DNA of 64,000 nucleotides, taken from positions 75,921 to 139,920 of the forward strand of contig CAYVIB010000010.1 of NCBI GenBank assembly GCA_964451365.1. The letters are read 5' to 3'. Positions 16,935-25,933 of this stretch are shown here, piece by piece. Source of the stretch: CAYVIB01 sp964451365 (GTDB lineage: Bacteria > Pseudomonadota > Gammaproteobacteria > Pseudomonadales > Cellvibrionaceae). The notes under the pieces are model-generated. The model worked only from the letters and a program-made list of their open reading frames with translations. It made no database searches and was not told the origin of the DNA. Position 1 is the first letter of the stretch. Every line of letters starts with the position of its first letter. A program made the position numbers and the translations under genes.

Positions 16935-18527
16935 TTATTCCACACGAAACCAGTCAAAATCGGCGTAGCCATCGCTCATAAGTACATTGGGACTCAAACT
17001 GAAAATCCCCACCTTGGCCCCAATCCACACCCCTTTTGACGCCTGGAACGGTTCTCCGATAGGTTTGAATTTTTTCCCGTCCCGACTATAAAAGAACCGG
17101 CTCTTGCCACCGTCCTCCACCTCCACCCGAAGATAGTAGGTGTAACTGCCCTTAGCGGATTTTTTCGCCTTCACGGATTCGACGAGTTTCGTCGCGTCAT
17201 AACCTTGCTCGTAGTGCCCGGTGAACATTCCCAGTTCCGCACCGTCTTCCGTTTTATAAACGGAGAGGTAGGCCCACTGCCGCCCCATTACCACCAAACC
17301 GCTTTTGTCATTCACACGGTCGGGGTGAAATGTCATTTTGGTAGTGGCGGTAAACGCGGGCGAGGAAAATTTCTGCAGCAACAGGTTGGGCACAAACCAC
17401 AGGTTGCCGAACTGGGTCAGGTTTTGAATGGCGTAAAGCCGCAGTTGGCCGGTATTGATATTGTTGAGCGAATACCATTTCGACCGGGGGTTGGCGTGCC
17501 ATTGCCACTGGAGGCCCAACTTGTCGGAATTAAATTCATCACTCGTTTGCGGAATGGTAATGGGCCAGGTTTTTCCCGCGTCCGGCTTCTTGCCGCCGGG
17601 TACCGGCTCGCCGACACCGTCATTGTTAATGTCCTCGCCCATCATCGGCCAGCCATCCTCCCAGCGCACCGGCTGCAGGTGGACGATGCGGCCGTACAGG
17701 TCGCGATCCTGGAAGTGCATAAACCACCACTCGCCGGAGTCGAGCTGCAACAGGCCGCCCTGGTGGGGGCCGTTTATCTCCGTATTGCCCTGGTGCAGAA
17801 CTGTTTTCGCCTCGTAGGGCCCGTAGATATTTTTAGAACGCAGCACTTCCTGCCACCCGCTCTGGACCCCGCCCGCCGGCGCCAGGATGTAATAGTAACC
17901 ATCCTTCTTCATCATCTTCGGCCCTTCGATCACCGGGTTTTCGTCCAGGTTGTGATAGATGATTTTGCCGTTGTCCAGCAGGGATTTGCCGTCCGGGCTC
18001 ATGCGATGCAGGTAGAGAATATCCGCCCTCACCTTGCCGCGAACCAGGTAGGCGTTGCCGTCGTCATCCCAGAGCGGCGCCGGGTCTTCCCACAGTTCCA
18101 CGCTGGCCATCTGTTCCAGTTCCCAGGGCCCGGTCGGGTCCCTGGCGGTGGCGACAAACAGCCCGGTGTGAGGGGTGCAGAAATAAACGTAGAACAAGCC
18201 GTTGTGATAGCGAATGGACGGCGCCCAGGAGCCGTGGCCATGGGCGGGCTTGTCGAATTTTTCAAACGGCAGCCGGTCGTAAACGTGGCCGATGATTTTC
18301 CAGTTGATCAGGTCCTTTGAATGCAGGACCGGGATACCGGGCATCACATTGAAGCTGGACGCCACCATATAAAAGTCGTCACCTACCTTCACCAGGTCCG
18401 GGTCCGAATAGTCGGCAAACAGGACCGGATTTTTGTACCGCCCGTTGCCCAGGTCCGCGACCCAGGGTTCGGCAAAAAGGTTATAACTGGTAAGCAAAAG
18501 CAGGAAAAAGAGAATAGCGTTTTTCAT
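16935..18527 (-). CDS. Glycoside hydrolase family 43 (beta-xylosidase / arabinofuranosidase type)
   Basis: This 530-residue protein has a signal peptide (MKNAILFFLLLLTSYNLFA). The five-bladed GH43 propeller shows the catalytic base in DYSDPDLV (around D42), a modulating Asp in LWEDPAPLWDDDG (around D145), and the general acid E198 in NPVIEGPKM. A C-terminal concanavalin-A-like domain (about 335-530: DEFNSDKLGLQWQW, KSGLVVMGRQWAYLSV) is the one typical of bacterial beta-xylosidases. The expected role is release of xylose or arabinose from xylan oligomers in the periplasm. An AGGCGAG ribosome site precedes the ATG. It is divergent from an MFS transporter and upstream of GH31 on the same strand; together they look like a small pentose-polymer utilisation cluster. 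Confidence 0.92.
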   Translation of the reverse strand: MKNAILFFLLLLTSYNLFAEPWVADLGNGRYKNPVLFADYSDPDLVKVGDDFYMVASSFNVMPGIPVLHSKDLINWKIIGHVYDRLPFEKFDKPAHGHGSWAPSIRYHNGLFYVYFCTPHTGLFVATARDPTGPWELEQMASVELWEDPAPLWDDDGNAYLVRGKVRADILYLHRMSPDGKSLLDNGKIIYHNLDENPVIEGPKMMKKDGYYYILAPAGGVQSGWQEVLRSKNIYGPYEAKTVLHQGNTEINGPHQGGLLQLDSGEWWFMHFQDRDLYGRIVHLQPVRWEDGWPMMGEDINNDGVGEPVPGGKKPDAGKTWPITIPQTSDEFNSDKLGLQWQWHANPRSKWYSLNNINTGQLRLYAIQNLTQFGNLWFVPNLLLQKFSSPAFTATTKMTFHPDRVNDKSGLVVMGRQWAYLSVYKTEDGAELGMFTGHYEQGYDATKLVESVKAKKSAKGSYTYYLRVEVEDGGKSRFFYSRDGKKFKPIGEPFQASKGVWIGAKVGIFSLSPNVLMSDGYADFDWFRVE

Positions 18528-18910
18528 CGCGCTCGCCTGGTTTTATTTTAATCAGCTTATAAGTCGTGCAGATTTGGTGTGCCGGGGGATTTTTGCATAA
18601 TATCCGGGGGGATACCAGAAAGGCTGAAGGCGGAGGTATGCGGATAAATCCGGCTTTTCGGCTTTGGCTCCGAAGTAATGCCGCATCACTATATCCCTAT
18701 AGGCGACGCGAGTATGGCGTCGGGCAATCATAATTTTTGGTGATGTAATCGAGCATTCAGGGCAGAATAATCGCCCTTGGTGTAACGATCCCTCGCGGCC
18801 CTTGTCAGAATGTTTCCCTGTCTGCCAGCCCGTCGACAAATCAAAGAACTTTCCTTATATCAATAAAACTGAACGATACTTGTAGCAGGTAAAAAATTTT
18901 CGATTCCTTC
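18528..18910. other. Divergent intergenic region between GH43 and MFS genes
   Basis: About 380 bases contain no frame I can support; the 95-codon minus-strand frame at 18552-18839 has no ribosome site or recognisable motif. Both divergent promoters must lie here. A short pyrimidine/purine-rich stretch and small inverted repeats are visible, but no clear operator. Confidence 0.5.
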
Positions 18911-20323
18911 ATGAGAACAACTAAAGCCCAAAAGCCCCGTTACCTTGTGCTGAAAACGCTGGCCTACTCCCAAAAGGAGGCCGTGGCCTCGTCCACCATG
19001 ACGGCGGCCTGCGATAATTTTCTCAACGCCTTCGCCATTCACCTGAACGCAACCAATATTCAGATGGGATGGCTGACGGCCTTCCCTCAGTTTATCGGCG
19101 CGTCGATGCAACTGGTTTCCATCTGGATTGGGGGTTATCTGTCCCGTCGCATGTTGATTACAGTATCGGCGGTGGTTCAGGCGGGCATTATGTTGGCAAT
19201 GGCTGCCCTGGCGGCGGCACATATCAACAATGCCATGGCCGCGCTTATCGCGCTGGCCATCGGTTATCATGCCGCGCTCAATTTAATCCAGCCCCAGTGG
19301 CGCGCGTGGATGGGCAGCGTCGTGCCGGTAAAAAAACGCGGGGTATTCTTTGCCGCGCGCACGCGACTGACCATGGCAACCTCGCTGGTGATCTTTATCG
19401 GCGGTGGGTTGTGTTTAACGCTCAGCGAGAATTTTAGTCTCGCCTGGCTGGGTTTTACTTTACTGTTTGGCGTCGCCGCCAGCGGGCGTTTCGTTTCCAG
19501 TTACTATTTATGGAAAATGCACGACCCCGATCCCCACCCCACCGTGGCGGAACCGAATTACTTCTTTTCCACTATCCGCCACGTGATTCATTCTCTGCAC
19601 GATAAAACATTCCGCCACTACAGTTTTTTTGTTGCAGGCATGCAGGGCATGGTGGCGATCTCCGCGCCGTTTTTTGCGGTGTATATGCTGGATGAACTGC
19701 AATTTTCCTATTTCCAGTTCAGCCTTAACGCGGTTGCCTCCATCGCCACCCAGTTCGTCACCTTACGCTTTTGGGGCAAGATCAGTGACCAGTACGGCAA
19801 TCGTCGGGTGATGCTGATTTGCAGCGCGATTATTCCGACACTGCCGGCGCTCTGGCTGGTATCGCCGAACTTTTATTATCTATTGGCGGTGCAGGCCCTG
19901 TCGGGGTTTTCCTGGAGCGGGTTCACACTCAGCACCGCCAATTATCTTTACGATATTCGACCCCACCGGACCAACTTCGCCACTTACGCCGCCGTGCAGT
20001 CGTCCATTAGCGCGGTGCTGGTTTTCGCCGGCGCGATGGCGGGAGGTTATCTCGCGAGCTACTCGTCGGAGATCGCGGCCGCACTCCCCTTTACCCTTGG
20101 CAGTTCGCTCTTCGTCGTGTTTATTGCCAGCTCATCGTTGCGCTCGCTGGTTTTTCTCTGGTTTCTTCCCCGGGCGGTGGAGCCCCATCTGCGAACACGG
20201 CCGCATTTGTTACAAATTGTTTTCCGTATCGCACGCTTTAACGCCATCTCCGGCGTAGTGCTGGATTGGCTGACTGTGACGGAGCGCAAACCCTCGGTCG
20301 ATGAAAACAGGGAAGATATATAA
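18911..20323 (+). CDS. MFS transporter
   Basis: This 470-residue integral membrane protein has about 12 hydrophobic helices and major-facilitator-type loops (GGYLSRRMLITVSAV after helix 2, KISDQYGNRRVMLICSAI in the second half). The N-terminus is cytoplasmic and there is no signal peptide. The start ATG lacks a good ribosome site, but the preceding frame gives no better choice. It is transcribed divergently from the GH43/GH31 pair, so import of a hydrolysis product is plausible. Substrate specificity cannot be read from the sequence. Confidence 0.85.
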   Translation: MRTTKAQKPRYLVLKTLAYSQKEAVASSTMTAACDNFLNAFAIHLNATNIQMGWLTAFPQFIGASMQLVSIWIGGYLSRRMLITVSAVVQAGIMLAMAALAAAHINNAMAALIALAIGYHAALNLIQPQWRAWMGSVVPVKKRGVFFAARTRLTMATSLVIFIGGGLCLTLSENFSLAWLGFTLLFGVAASGRFVSSYYLWKMHDPDPHPTVAEPNYFFSTIRHVIHSLHDKTFRHYSFFVAGMQGMVAISAPFFAVYMLDELQFSYFQFSLNAVASIATQFVTLRFWGKISDQYGNRRVMLICSAIIPTLPALWLVSPNFYYLLAVQALSGFSWSGFTLSTANYLYDIRPHRTNFATYAAVQSSISAVLVFAGAMAGGYLASYSSEIAAALPFTLGSSLFVVFIASSSLRSLVFLWFLPRAVEPHLRTRPHLLQIVFRIARFNAISGVVLDWLTVTERKPSVDENREDI

Positions 20324-20335
20324 ATCGAAGAGAAT

Positions 20336-20372
20336 GGCGGGTGGCGCCCGAAGTGTCGGACCATCGCCCTAC
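20336..20372. repeat. REP-like repeat family B, copy
   Basis: GGCGGGTGGCGCCCGAAGTG followed by TCGGACCATCGCCCTAC. The copy lies 13 nt after the MFS stop codon and is part of a five-copy family in the window that lies mostly at gene 3' ends. Confidence 0.85.
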
Positions 20373-20458
20373 GGTAGTACGGGTACGAAGGAAACGGAAA
20401 GGACTGTCACTTTTCTTGCAGATCAAATAAAGATCGTAAACAAAAAAAGGCGTCCCAT

Positions 20459-20932
20459 ATGATTAAAACCCACATGATTAAAACTCACATGATTCAAAAA
20501 AGTTTGCTGTGCTGTTTTGTTTTTCTCGCTACCGCTTGTGCAACACTGAATATGGAACCGCCTCAAATCGCCCTGACCAGTATCACACCGGCATCGAGCG
20601 GCGGCCTGGATACATCCTTTAATATCGGCCTGCGCATTTCCAACCCCAACAGTGTTGCCCTGCCCATCAAGGGCATGAGCTACAAAATTGCCTTGAACGG
20701 TGCTGACGTACTTCAAGGCGTCACCAACCAGATTCCGCGGATTCCCGCGTACGGAACGGAAAACGTGACTGTTACCGTCGGAGCCAATTTGTTGTCCGCG
20801 CCCAAGCTTCTGGCCAGCCTGATGAAAAACACCGATCAGCGCATTCGTTACGACTTCTCCACCAAAATCGACCTCGACGGCCCCCTGCCCGGCTTTAACG
20901 TGGTGGAAACCGGCTACCTGCCAACGCAATAG
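20459..20932 (+). CDS. LEA-type (WHy domain) lipoprotein
   Basis: This 157-residue protein carries a lipoprotein signal (LLCCFVFLATAC, lipid-modified C27) and a single LEA14/Water-stress-and-hypersensitive-response domain. The domain shows IALTSITPASSGGLDTSFNI, LRISNPNSVALPIKGMSYKIAL and a C-terminal IRYDFSTKIDLDGPL. Bacterial homologues are small desiccation- or osmotic-stress-associated lipoproteins of uncertain biochemical role. The N-terminus is odd: a 15-nt unit (ATGATTAAAACCCAC) is repeated, giving MIKTH-MIKTH-MIQK and three in-frame ATGs at 20459, 20474 and 20489. The only AGG ribosome-like site sits about 8 nt before the first; the third alone would give a normal-length lipoprotein signal. 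Confidence 0.85.
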   Translation: MIKTHMIKTHMIQKSLLCCFVFLATACATLNMEPPQIALTSITPASSGGLDTSFNIGLRISNPNSVALPIKGMSYKIALNGADVLQGVTNQIPRIPAYGTENVTVTVGANLLSAPKLLASLMKNTDQRIRYDFSTKIDLDGPLPGFNVVETGYLPTQ

Positions 20933-21145
20933 AAAATTTACAAACCGGAGGTAAGTATTTCATTTACCCTGGCGCACCATCCCGAGGTGCGCCCGAATAC
21001 CCCGGAAACCCGGTCGCGCAGCAGCTTCTTCCTGTCGGTAGCCTCCCGGCTCAAATCCATCCATACACTCTCATCAACTCTGGCTCTTCTACCTTGGTAC
21101 GTTTGTTGCCCTGCCTCGACAGGGCTAACGTAACTGGTGAAAACG

Positions 21146-22336
21146 ATGAAAGAGAACACCGCTTTTTCCAACGTTGAAAGTTATCCGGAAGATAATCACC
21201 CACACATACCCGCGAATACCCGCCTGCGGGAACGTTTCCAATCTCTGCTGGATCACGCTGGCATTGAAATCAATGGCGACCGGGACTGGGATATCCAGGT
21301 CTACAACCAGGAACTCTACTACCGGTTGCTCAGCCAGGGCTCCATCGGCTTTGCCGAAGCCTACATGGATGGCTGGTGGGACTGCCGGCGCCTCGACCAG
21401 ATGTTGACCCGCATTCTCGCGGCAGACATCAATAAGAAATTGATTGGCCTGGCGCGACTTAAATTTATCACGCATCTTTGCTGGCACGCGATAACCAACC
21501 CCCAGACCGAATCCCGCGCGTTTGAAGTGGGCGAAGTGCACTACAACATCGGCAATGATCTTTACCAACGCATGCTGGACCCCACCATGAGTTACAGCTG
21601 CGGTTACTGGACCAACGCGGAAGATCTCGGGCAGGCCCAAAAGCACAAGCTGGACCTGATTTGCCGCAAACTGCAACTGGAACCGGGTATGACTCTGCTC
21701 GACATCGGTTGCGGCTGGGGTGGCCTGGCGGAATATGCCGCCCGTCACTACAAGGTAAAGGTAACCGGCATTACCATCTCCTCGGAACAGAAAAAACTGG
21801 CCGAACAACGTGTGGCCGGGCTGCCGGTGGATATTCAACTGATTGACTATCGGTCCCTGGAAGGCCACTTCGACCGCATCGCGTCGGTGGGCATGTTTGA
21901 ACATGTCGGGCCAAAAAATTACCGTACCTATTTTCACACCGTAAGAAGGTTGCTCGAACCCGACGGCCTGTTTTTGCTACACACCATCGGCGAGGAGCGA
22001 ACCGGCAATGCGCCCGACCCCTTCCTCAACAAATACATTTTCCCGAACGGCAAAGTAGCCTCGCGCAAACACCTAAACGACGCTTCCACTGAACTGCTGC
22101 GCCTGGAGGACTGGCACAATTTCGGCCCCGACTACGATCGTACGCTAATGGCCTGGGCGGCAAATTTTGAAAGCAGCTGGCCCGAATTAAAATCGAAATA
22201 CACAGAACGCTTTTATCGTATGTGGCGGTACTATTTATACTCCTGCGCGGGTTTTTTCCGCTCGCGCAAAGGGCAGCTCTGGCAGGTTGTATATGCCCAC
22301 CCGGAGCGTAAGGCGGAGTATCGCAGTTTGCGATAG
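21146..22336 (+). CDS. cfa: Cyclopropane-fatty-acyl-phospholipid synthase
   Basis: Cfa transfers a methylene group from S-adenosylmethionine to unsaturated acyl chains of membrane phospholipids, a stationary-phase and stress modification. The product (396 aa) contains the N-terminal lipid-binding domain (LYYRLLSQGSIGFAEAYMDGWWDC), the SAM motif LDIGCGWGGLAEYAA, SVGMFEHVGPKNY, and the C-terminal RFYRMWRYYLYSCAGFFRSRKGQLWQVV. The ATG at 21146 is preferred because GGTGA lies 5-6 nt before it; an in-frame GTG at 21137 would add three residues. It is monocistronic as far as can be seen, with a small hairpin (CCCTGCC/AGGG) about 25 nt upstream. Confidence 0.97.
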   Translation: MKENTAFSNVESYPEDNHPHIPANTRLRERFQSLLDHAGIEINGDRDWDIQVYNQELYYRLLSQGSIGFAEAYMDGWWDCRRLDQMLTRILAADINKKLIGLARLKFITHLCWHAITNPQTESRAFEVGEVHYNIGNDLYQRMLDPTMSYSCGYWTNAEDLGQAQKHKLDLICRKLQLEPGMTLLDIGCGWGGLAEYAARHYKVKVTGITISSEQKKLAEQRVAGLPVDIQLIDYRSLEGHFDRIASVGMFEHVGPKNYRTYFHTVRRLLEPDGLFLLHTIGEERTGNAPDPFLNKYIFPNGKVASRKHLNDASTELLRLEDWHNFGPDYDRTLMAWAANFESSWPELKSKYTERFYRMWRYYLYSCAGFFRSRKGQLWQVVYAHPERKAEYRSLR

Positions 22337-22555
22337 CACCTGCCTCCCGCCCGACGAAACGTTGTTTTGGTCTGTTACAGGGGGAGATGAGTGCCGCCCA
22401 CCATCAGTATCCGCACACGCGACTCAATTCATCGCTTACCACCGATCATAATTGAATCATAGTTGCGCATCACATCAATCATGCACATACTTGGCGACGT
22501 CCGCCTGACGCAAATAAGATGCTAACACGCTAATTTAACAGTTGTTTTTGAGGCC

Positions 22556-22861
22556 ATGAAGCCAATGAAAACAAGAAATGTACTTCCGCAAGGCAGGTTC
22601 TTTATCTGGATCGCCTTGACGACGGGCCTGCTATTACTGGTTCCTTTGGTCGCAATGCAATTCACCAATGAGGTGAATTGGGACATAACGGACTTTGTCG
22701 TCATGGGATTTCTCCTGTTCAGCACGGGCAACCTGGCCGCATGGGCCTCAAGGGGAGCTTCACGTGGACGCAAAGCCGTTATAGGCGTAATATCGCTGGC
22801 AGCTTTCCTCTACGTATGGGCGGAACTTGCGGTAGGCGTCTTCACTAATCTGGGAAGTTGA
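22556..22861 (+). CDS. Small membrane protein, conserved hypothetical
   Basis: This protein of about 101 residues has three predicted helices (FIWIALTTGLLLLVPLVAMQF; FVVMGFLLFSTGNLAAWAS; AVIGVISLAAFLYVWAELAVGVF) with a conserved-looking VNWDITDFVVMG segment between the first two. GAGG is followed by ATG at 22556 and a second in-frame ATG at 22565; the latter has the better spacing. I do not recognise a functional family. It is followed at once by a cupin gene, with which it probably forms an operon. Confidence 0.75.
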   Translation: MKPMKTRNVLPQGRFFIWIALTTGLLLLVPLVAMQFTNEVNWDITDFVVMGFLLFSTGNLAAWASRGASRGRKAVIGVISLAAFLYVWAELAVGVFTNLGS

Positions 22862-22872
22862 TTAATCCAAAC

Positions 22873-23193
22873 ATGAAATCCCGAAATATACGCGACTTGC
22901 TCGCAACCCATTTCAGTGCCGAAGCATTTGACGAAATCCTCCATACACCAAACATAAGAATCGAGCGGATAGTGTCAAAGGGGCATATATCACCTGAAAA
23001 CGGATGGTACGACCAGGATGAAAACGAATGGGTCATGGTGCTACAAGGCAGCGGCACTTTGACCTTTGAAGATGGCTCTACATGTCATTTGTCAACGGGT
23101 GATTACGTCAATATTCCCGCGCGCCACAAGCATAGGGTGTCGTGGACTGATCCGAACCAATTAACCCTATGGCTGGCTGTTTTTTACCAATAA
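22873..23193 (+). CDS. Small cupin-domain protein
   Basis: This single-domain cupin of about 106 residues has the first motif around WVMVLQGSGTLTFEDGS and the second motif GDYVNIPARHKHRVSWTDP, giving potential metal ligands in ARHKHR. The bicupin signature is incomplete, so catalytic activity cannot be assumed. A TTG at 22858 overlapping the upstream stop codon is an alternative start; neither start has a clear ribosome site. It probably forms an operon with the preceding small membrane protein. Function unknown; such proteins are often annotated only as cupins. Confidence 0.8.
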   Translation: MKSRNIRDLLATHFSAEAFDEILHTPNIRIERIVSKGHISPENGWYDQDENEWVMVLQGSGTLTFEDGSTCHLSTGDYVNIPARHKHRVSWTDPNQLTLWLAVFYQ

Positions 23194-23660
23194 TCAGGGT
23201 CTGTTAACACTAATTCGATTGTTGCTGTTGTGCCTAAAAAGTCGCCAATCGAGTGATGCGGCATTCCGACACGAGGAGTGTGGTTTGGTCATTCCAAATG
23301 AGCGACGAGCAACGACGAGTGGCGGCGGAAAACATTGCGGTTATCAGCAAGGAATTGGTAAAAGTGACGGCAATCAATGGCCAGCAATCCTGATCATAGA
23401 CAACGTTATTATGTTGATGACAGTATGGCTGGCGGGTAAATTATTTCGCTCGCGGATTTGATACGCGACAAAGCTTGGTATGAAAAAAATAGTGCTGTCG
23501 TTTTATTACCTTCTAACGACTTGAGCCTTAGTGGCTCCAAGGCGCAAGGAAAACATCCTCTCAGAAGAGCTCGATAATCGTTATTTGGGAGTTTTTTGTT
23601 TTAATATTCGTTATGGTTAAAAAATCCTGAAGGATCAAGTCAACATGAGGAACGAAAGTA
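23194..23660. other. Intergenic region with possible degenerate mobile or coding debris
   Basis: No supported gene. The region begins with GGGTCTGTTAACACTAAT (23197-23214), shared exactly with 31055-31072. A broken mini-frame at about 23480 (MKKIVLSFYYLLTT, then stop, then 30 open codons) looks like gene debris. Several frames are open for up to 80 codons, but with unlikely composition. Confidence 0.45.
23197..23214. repeat. 18-nt repeated motif, copy 1
   Basis: GGGTCTGTTAACACTAAT occurs here and, base for base, at 31055-31072. It includes the palindrome GTTAAC. It may be the end of a small transposable element. Confidence 0.6.
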
Positions 23661-23867
23661 ATGTCTGGTCATAAAGAGTTCGGCGAGAGAAGACGCTGCC
23701 CGGTTCATGGAAATAATCGAAGGTTATCCAGAAGGGAAATATCGGAAATTCGCCACGGCGTGGAAGTAGCCAATTCGCAAGCAAAGCGCAAGGGCAAAAC
23801 ACCTAAAGAGCCGAAAATAACAAGATTTAGCTGTACCTGCAATTGCTTTTCAGTCGACGTTGAATAA
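23661..23867 (+). CDS. Possible small basic protein with paired cysteines
   Basis: This is a 68-codon frame. The predicted protein is basic in the middle and has cysteines near both ends (RRCPVHGN and SCTCNCF), a pattern that could bind metal. A GAGGAACGAAAG stretch precedes the ATG at slightly long spacing. It lies alone in an otherwise gene-free region, and I recognise no family. It could be real or chance. Confidence 0.35.
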   Translation: MSGHKEFGERRRCPVHGNNRRLSRREISEIRHGVEVANSQAKRKGKTPKEPKITRFSCTCNCFSVDVE

Positions 23868-23992
23868 CTGAAAAATAAACAACCATTTCGCGGGGACGAA
23901 GCGGGTCGCGCATCGTTCTAATCTGAAGGTAAATTTTCAGAAACTTCCAGGGGCCACGGCAGCTGCAATGCAGCTCAAGTGTATACGGAAGC

Positions 23993-24031
23993 ATGGCACT
24001 TCCTTATGTTTTTTTCTTAAAAAAGTGCCAT
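23993..24031. terminator. Inverted repeat downstream of the acyltransferase gene
   Basis: ATGGCACTT (23993-24001) and AAGTGCCAT (24023-24031) form a 9-bp stem around a T/A-rich loop. It lies 12 nt past the stop of the minus-strand acyltransferase gene and may end its transcript, although no terminal T-run follows the stem in that direction. Confidence 0.4.
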
Positions 24032-24042
24032 TCATAACAGAC

Positions 24043-25251
24043 CTACACCGTCGTGGCGGCAACAGCTTTCTCCAATAATTTATCCCGCTTTTTCCTTCCG
24101 TTAAGCAACCATCCTACCGGCGTCCAACGCACCAGCAGGAAATAACTCAGTATACCCACGGCAATCGTTACGAGTGAAGAAATGGCAAACTCCGCCCACA
24201 TCGGCCAGGCTACATCCATCAGTGCAAACTGGATAAAAAACAAAACCGGGATATGGATCAGGTAGATCCAGTAGGAGGAATCGGCAATCAACCTCACTGC
24301 CGCGCTTTTCCTGTCAAAAAAATCCTTGCCCATCACCAGTAGTACAAGAACCATATAAAGCGCGATATAAGCGCCCAATACCGACAACAACACAAGATTT
24401 AACGTAATTTCCCCCGGCCCCGCCGCCATCGCCATGGCTTGCTCAAACGTTACCGGTTCCATCGGCATCAGGTAGACCAACACGGCAAACAGAATCAGGC
24501 TTGTAACAAGCATCGCCTTCCAGTAGGGGTGAAGCAGCTCAACCGCCGAACCGTGACGGTAAAACAACCAACCCAACAGGTAAAAGAAACCGAAAAACCA
24601 GCAGGCCCAGAGCTTGGGAATTAGCTGTTCGGGAGCCGGATAAGGAACACCCGACATCATCATTGCCGGCACCAGGCACAACGGTGCGAGCACCACAAAC
24701 AACAAGGGCTTTTTGGAAATAAACGGCAGAAAATTGACAGGAGCGATTTTTTTCACAATCACAATCGCCACCACGGTGAGCAGATAGAACACCGTCAGGT
24801 AATACAGGAACCACAGGTGCATGGTGGACACCGGCGGCTTGGGCGCGTCCGGATTGCCGGCGAAGCTGGCGATTATCGCCAGCATCGGGGATTTGTTTTC
24901 CACGTTCGGTATTGCCCAGCCGATTGCCGCAATCAGCATGATGGTTACTAACGGTAAAAAAACCAGGAAGGGAACCGTCACTCGAACAAGCCGGTTTTTG
25001 AGCAATTTGCCCAGCCCTCTTTTTTCATAAAGCATGCAGGCAAAAAAACCGGCCACCAGGAAAAACAGCGGCATGCGAAACAGGTGACTGAAATTAAAAA
25101 ACACCTCGATCGAGGTGGAGTGATTCGCATCCGCCGGCAACCAGATATTGTGCAAGGTGCCGCTATAGGCCAGGGCCGCGTGGAAAACCACACCCAGCAA
25201 CATGGCAAAGGCGCGAAGATTATCCATATAATGCAGTCGGTTGTCGTTCAT
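24043..25251 (-). CDS. Acyltransferase 3 family membrane protein (OpgC-like)
   Basis: This 402-residue polytopic protein has about 10 membrane helices. It starts with RLHYMDNLRAFAMLLGVVFHAALAY, where the conserved R and H of the family's catalytic region are present, and continues with FRMPLFFLVAGFFACMLYEKRG and NRLVRVTVPFLVFLPL. The family transfers acyl or succinyl groups to extracytoplasmic glycans; the closest-looking architecture is the glucan succinyltransferase OpgC/MdoC. No osmoregulated glucan genes (opgGH) lie in the window, so the substrate is unknown. It lies 10 nt downstream of the ABC permease gene on the same strand and may be co-transcribed with it. Confidence 0.85.
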   Translation of the reverse strand: MNDNRLHYMDNLRAFAMLLGVVFHAALAYSGTLHNIWLPADANHSTSIEVFFNFSHLFRMPLFFLVAGFFACMLYEKRGLGKLLKNRLVRVTVPFLVFLPLVTIMLIAAIGWAIPNVENKSPMLAIIASFAGNPDAPKPPVSTMHLWFLYYLTVFYLLTVVAIVIVKKIAPVNFLPFISKKPLLFVVLAPLCLVPAMMMSGVPYPAPEQLIPKLWACWFFGFFYLLGWLFYRHGSAVELLHPYWKAMLVTSLILFAVLVYLMPMEPVTFEQAMAMAAGPGEITLNLVLLSVLGAYIALYMVLVLLVMGKDFFDRKSAAVRLIADSSYWIYLIHIPVLFFIQFALMDVAWPMWAEFAISSLVTIAVGILSYFLLVRWTPVGWLLNGRKKRDKLLEKAVAATTV

Positions 25252-25261
25252 AAATATTTCC

Positions 25262-25933
25262 TCACAAAAAACATTTGTTCCTGGTTTTGATCAGCGTTGC
25301 CACAACCAGCACGACGACAACGAATAAAAGTTCCCCCTGCAGTACTGCCATTACTTCCGGAGTCCAATGAGCGGTTTCCGCCTGAATATGTGGGCCAATT
25401 CCGGGGTTGTCGGCAATGAGCATCATGTAAACGCTAAACAACATGTTCTGCCCCACGAGAAAAACAATTGTCCACGCTTCTGATTGTGTAATCACGGCAA
25501 CCGCGGTCAGTAAGGTATAGGCGGCGAGCGATTCGCAAAACATAATGGTGCTCAACGGCAACAAACCGTCGGGAAGATGGCTGACCTTGATCGCCACAGC
25601 CGTAGCGACCAATAGAACGGACCAGGGAAGCAAATACAAGATGACGCCGCCGAAAAGCTTGGACATGGCGTAGTCCGCGGCATCTATCGGCAGGCTCATA
25701 ATAAAGGACAGCCGGTATTCCTTTTTTTCGATCACAATTGACCAGATCACCATATGACAGGCAACACCGATAATGATAGTGATCAGTAAAATCGAACCCA
25801 GGTTAAACGCGATTTTTCCGGGAACTGTCATCAGGCATATGGAAAGCACGCCGGCGACGATGTAGCCCAGCAGGTAAACCCTGAATAATTGCCAATCCTT
25901 GGCGACCAGCTTCCCTATCATTTCGATATTCAT
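25262..25933 (-). CDS. ABC transporter permease (ABC-2-like)
   Basis: This 223-residue membrane protein has six hydrophobic helices (for example VYLLGYIVAGVLSICLMTV, GSILLITIIIGVACHMVIWSIVI, LFGGVILYLLPWSVLLVATAVAI). It overlaps the upstream ATPase gene by 4 nt (ATGA), so the two are translationally coupled and form one exporter. The KKEYRLSFIMSLPIDAADYAMSKL segment after the second helix pair is typical of drug- or bacteriocin-type ABC-2 permeases. The substrate is unknown. A GntR-controlled ABC pair of this kind (YtrABC-like) usually answers cell-envelope antibiotics. Confidence 0.82.
   Translation of the reverse strand: MNIEMIGKLVAKDWQLFRVYLLGYIVAGVLSICLMTVPGKIAFNLGSILLITIIIGVACHMVIWSIVIEKKEYRLSFIMSLPIDAADYAMSKLFGGVILYLLPWSVLLVATAVAIKVSHLPDGLLPLSTIMFCESLAAYTLLTAVAVITQSEAWTIVFLVGQNMLFSVYMMLIADNPGIGPHIQAETAHWTPEVMAVLQGELLFVVVVLVVATLIKTRNKCFL

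Noticed and set aside
18552..18839. 95-codon minus-strand frame in the GH43/MFS gap
   Set aside because: No ribosome site, no motif, and the gap must hold two promoters.
23480..23620. Mini-frame starting MKKIVLSFYYLLTT with an early stop
   Set aside because: Signal-like start but stops after 14 codons; the continuation is short and not recognisable, so it is treated as debris.
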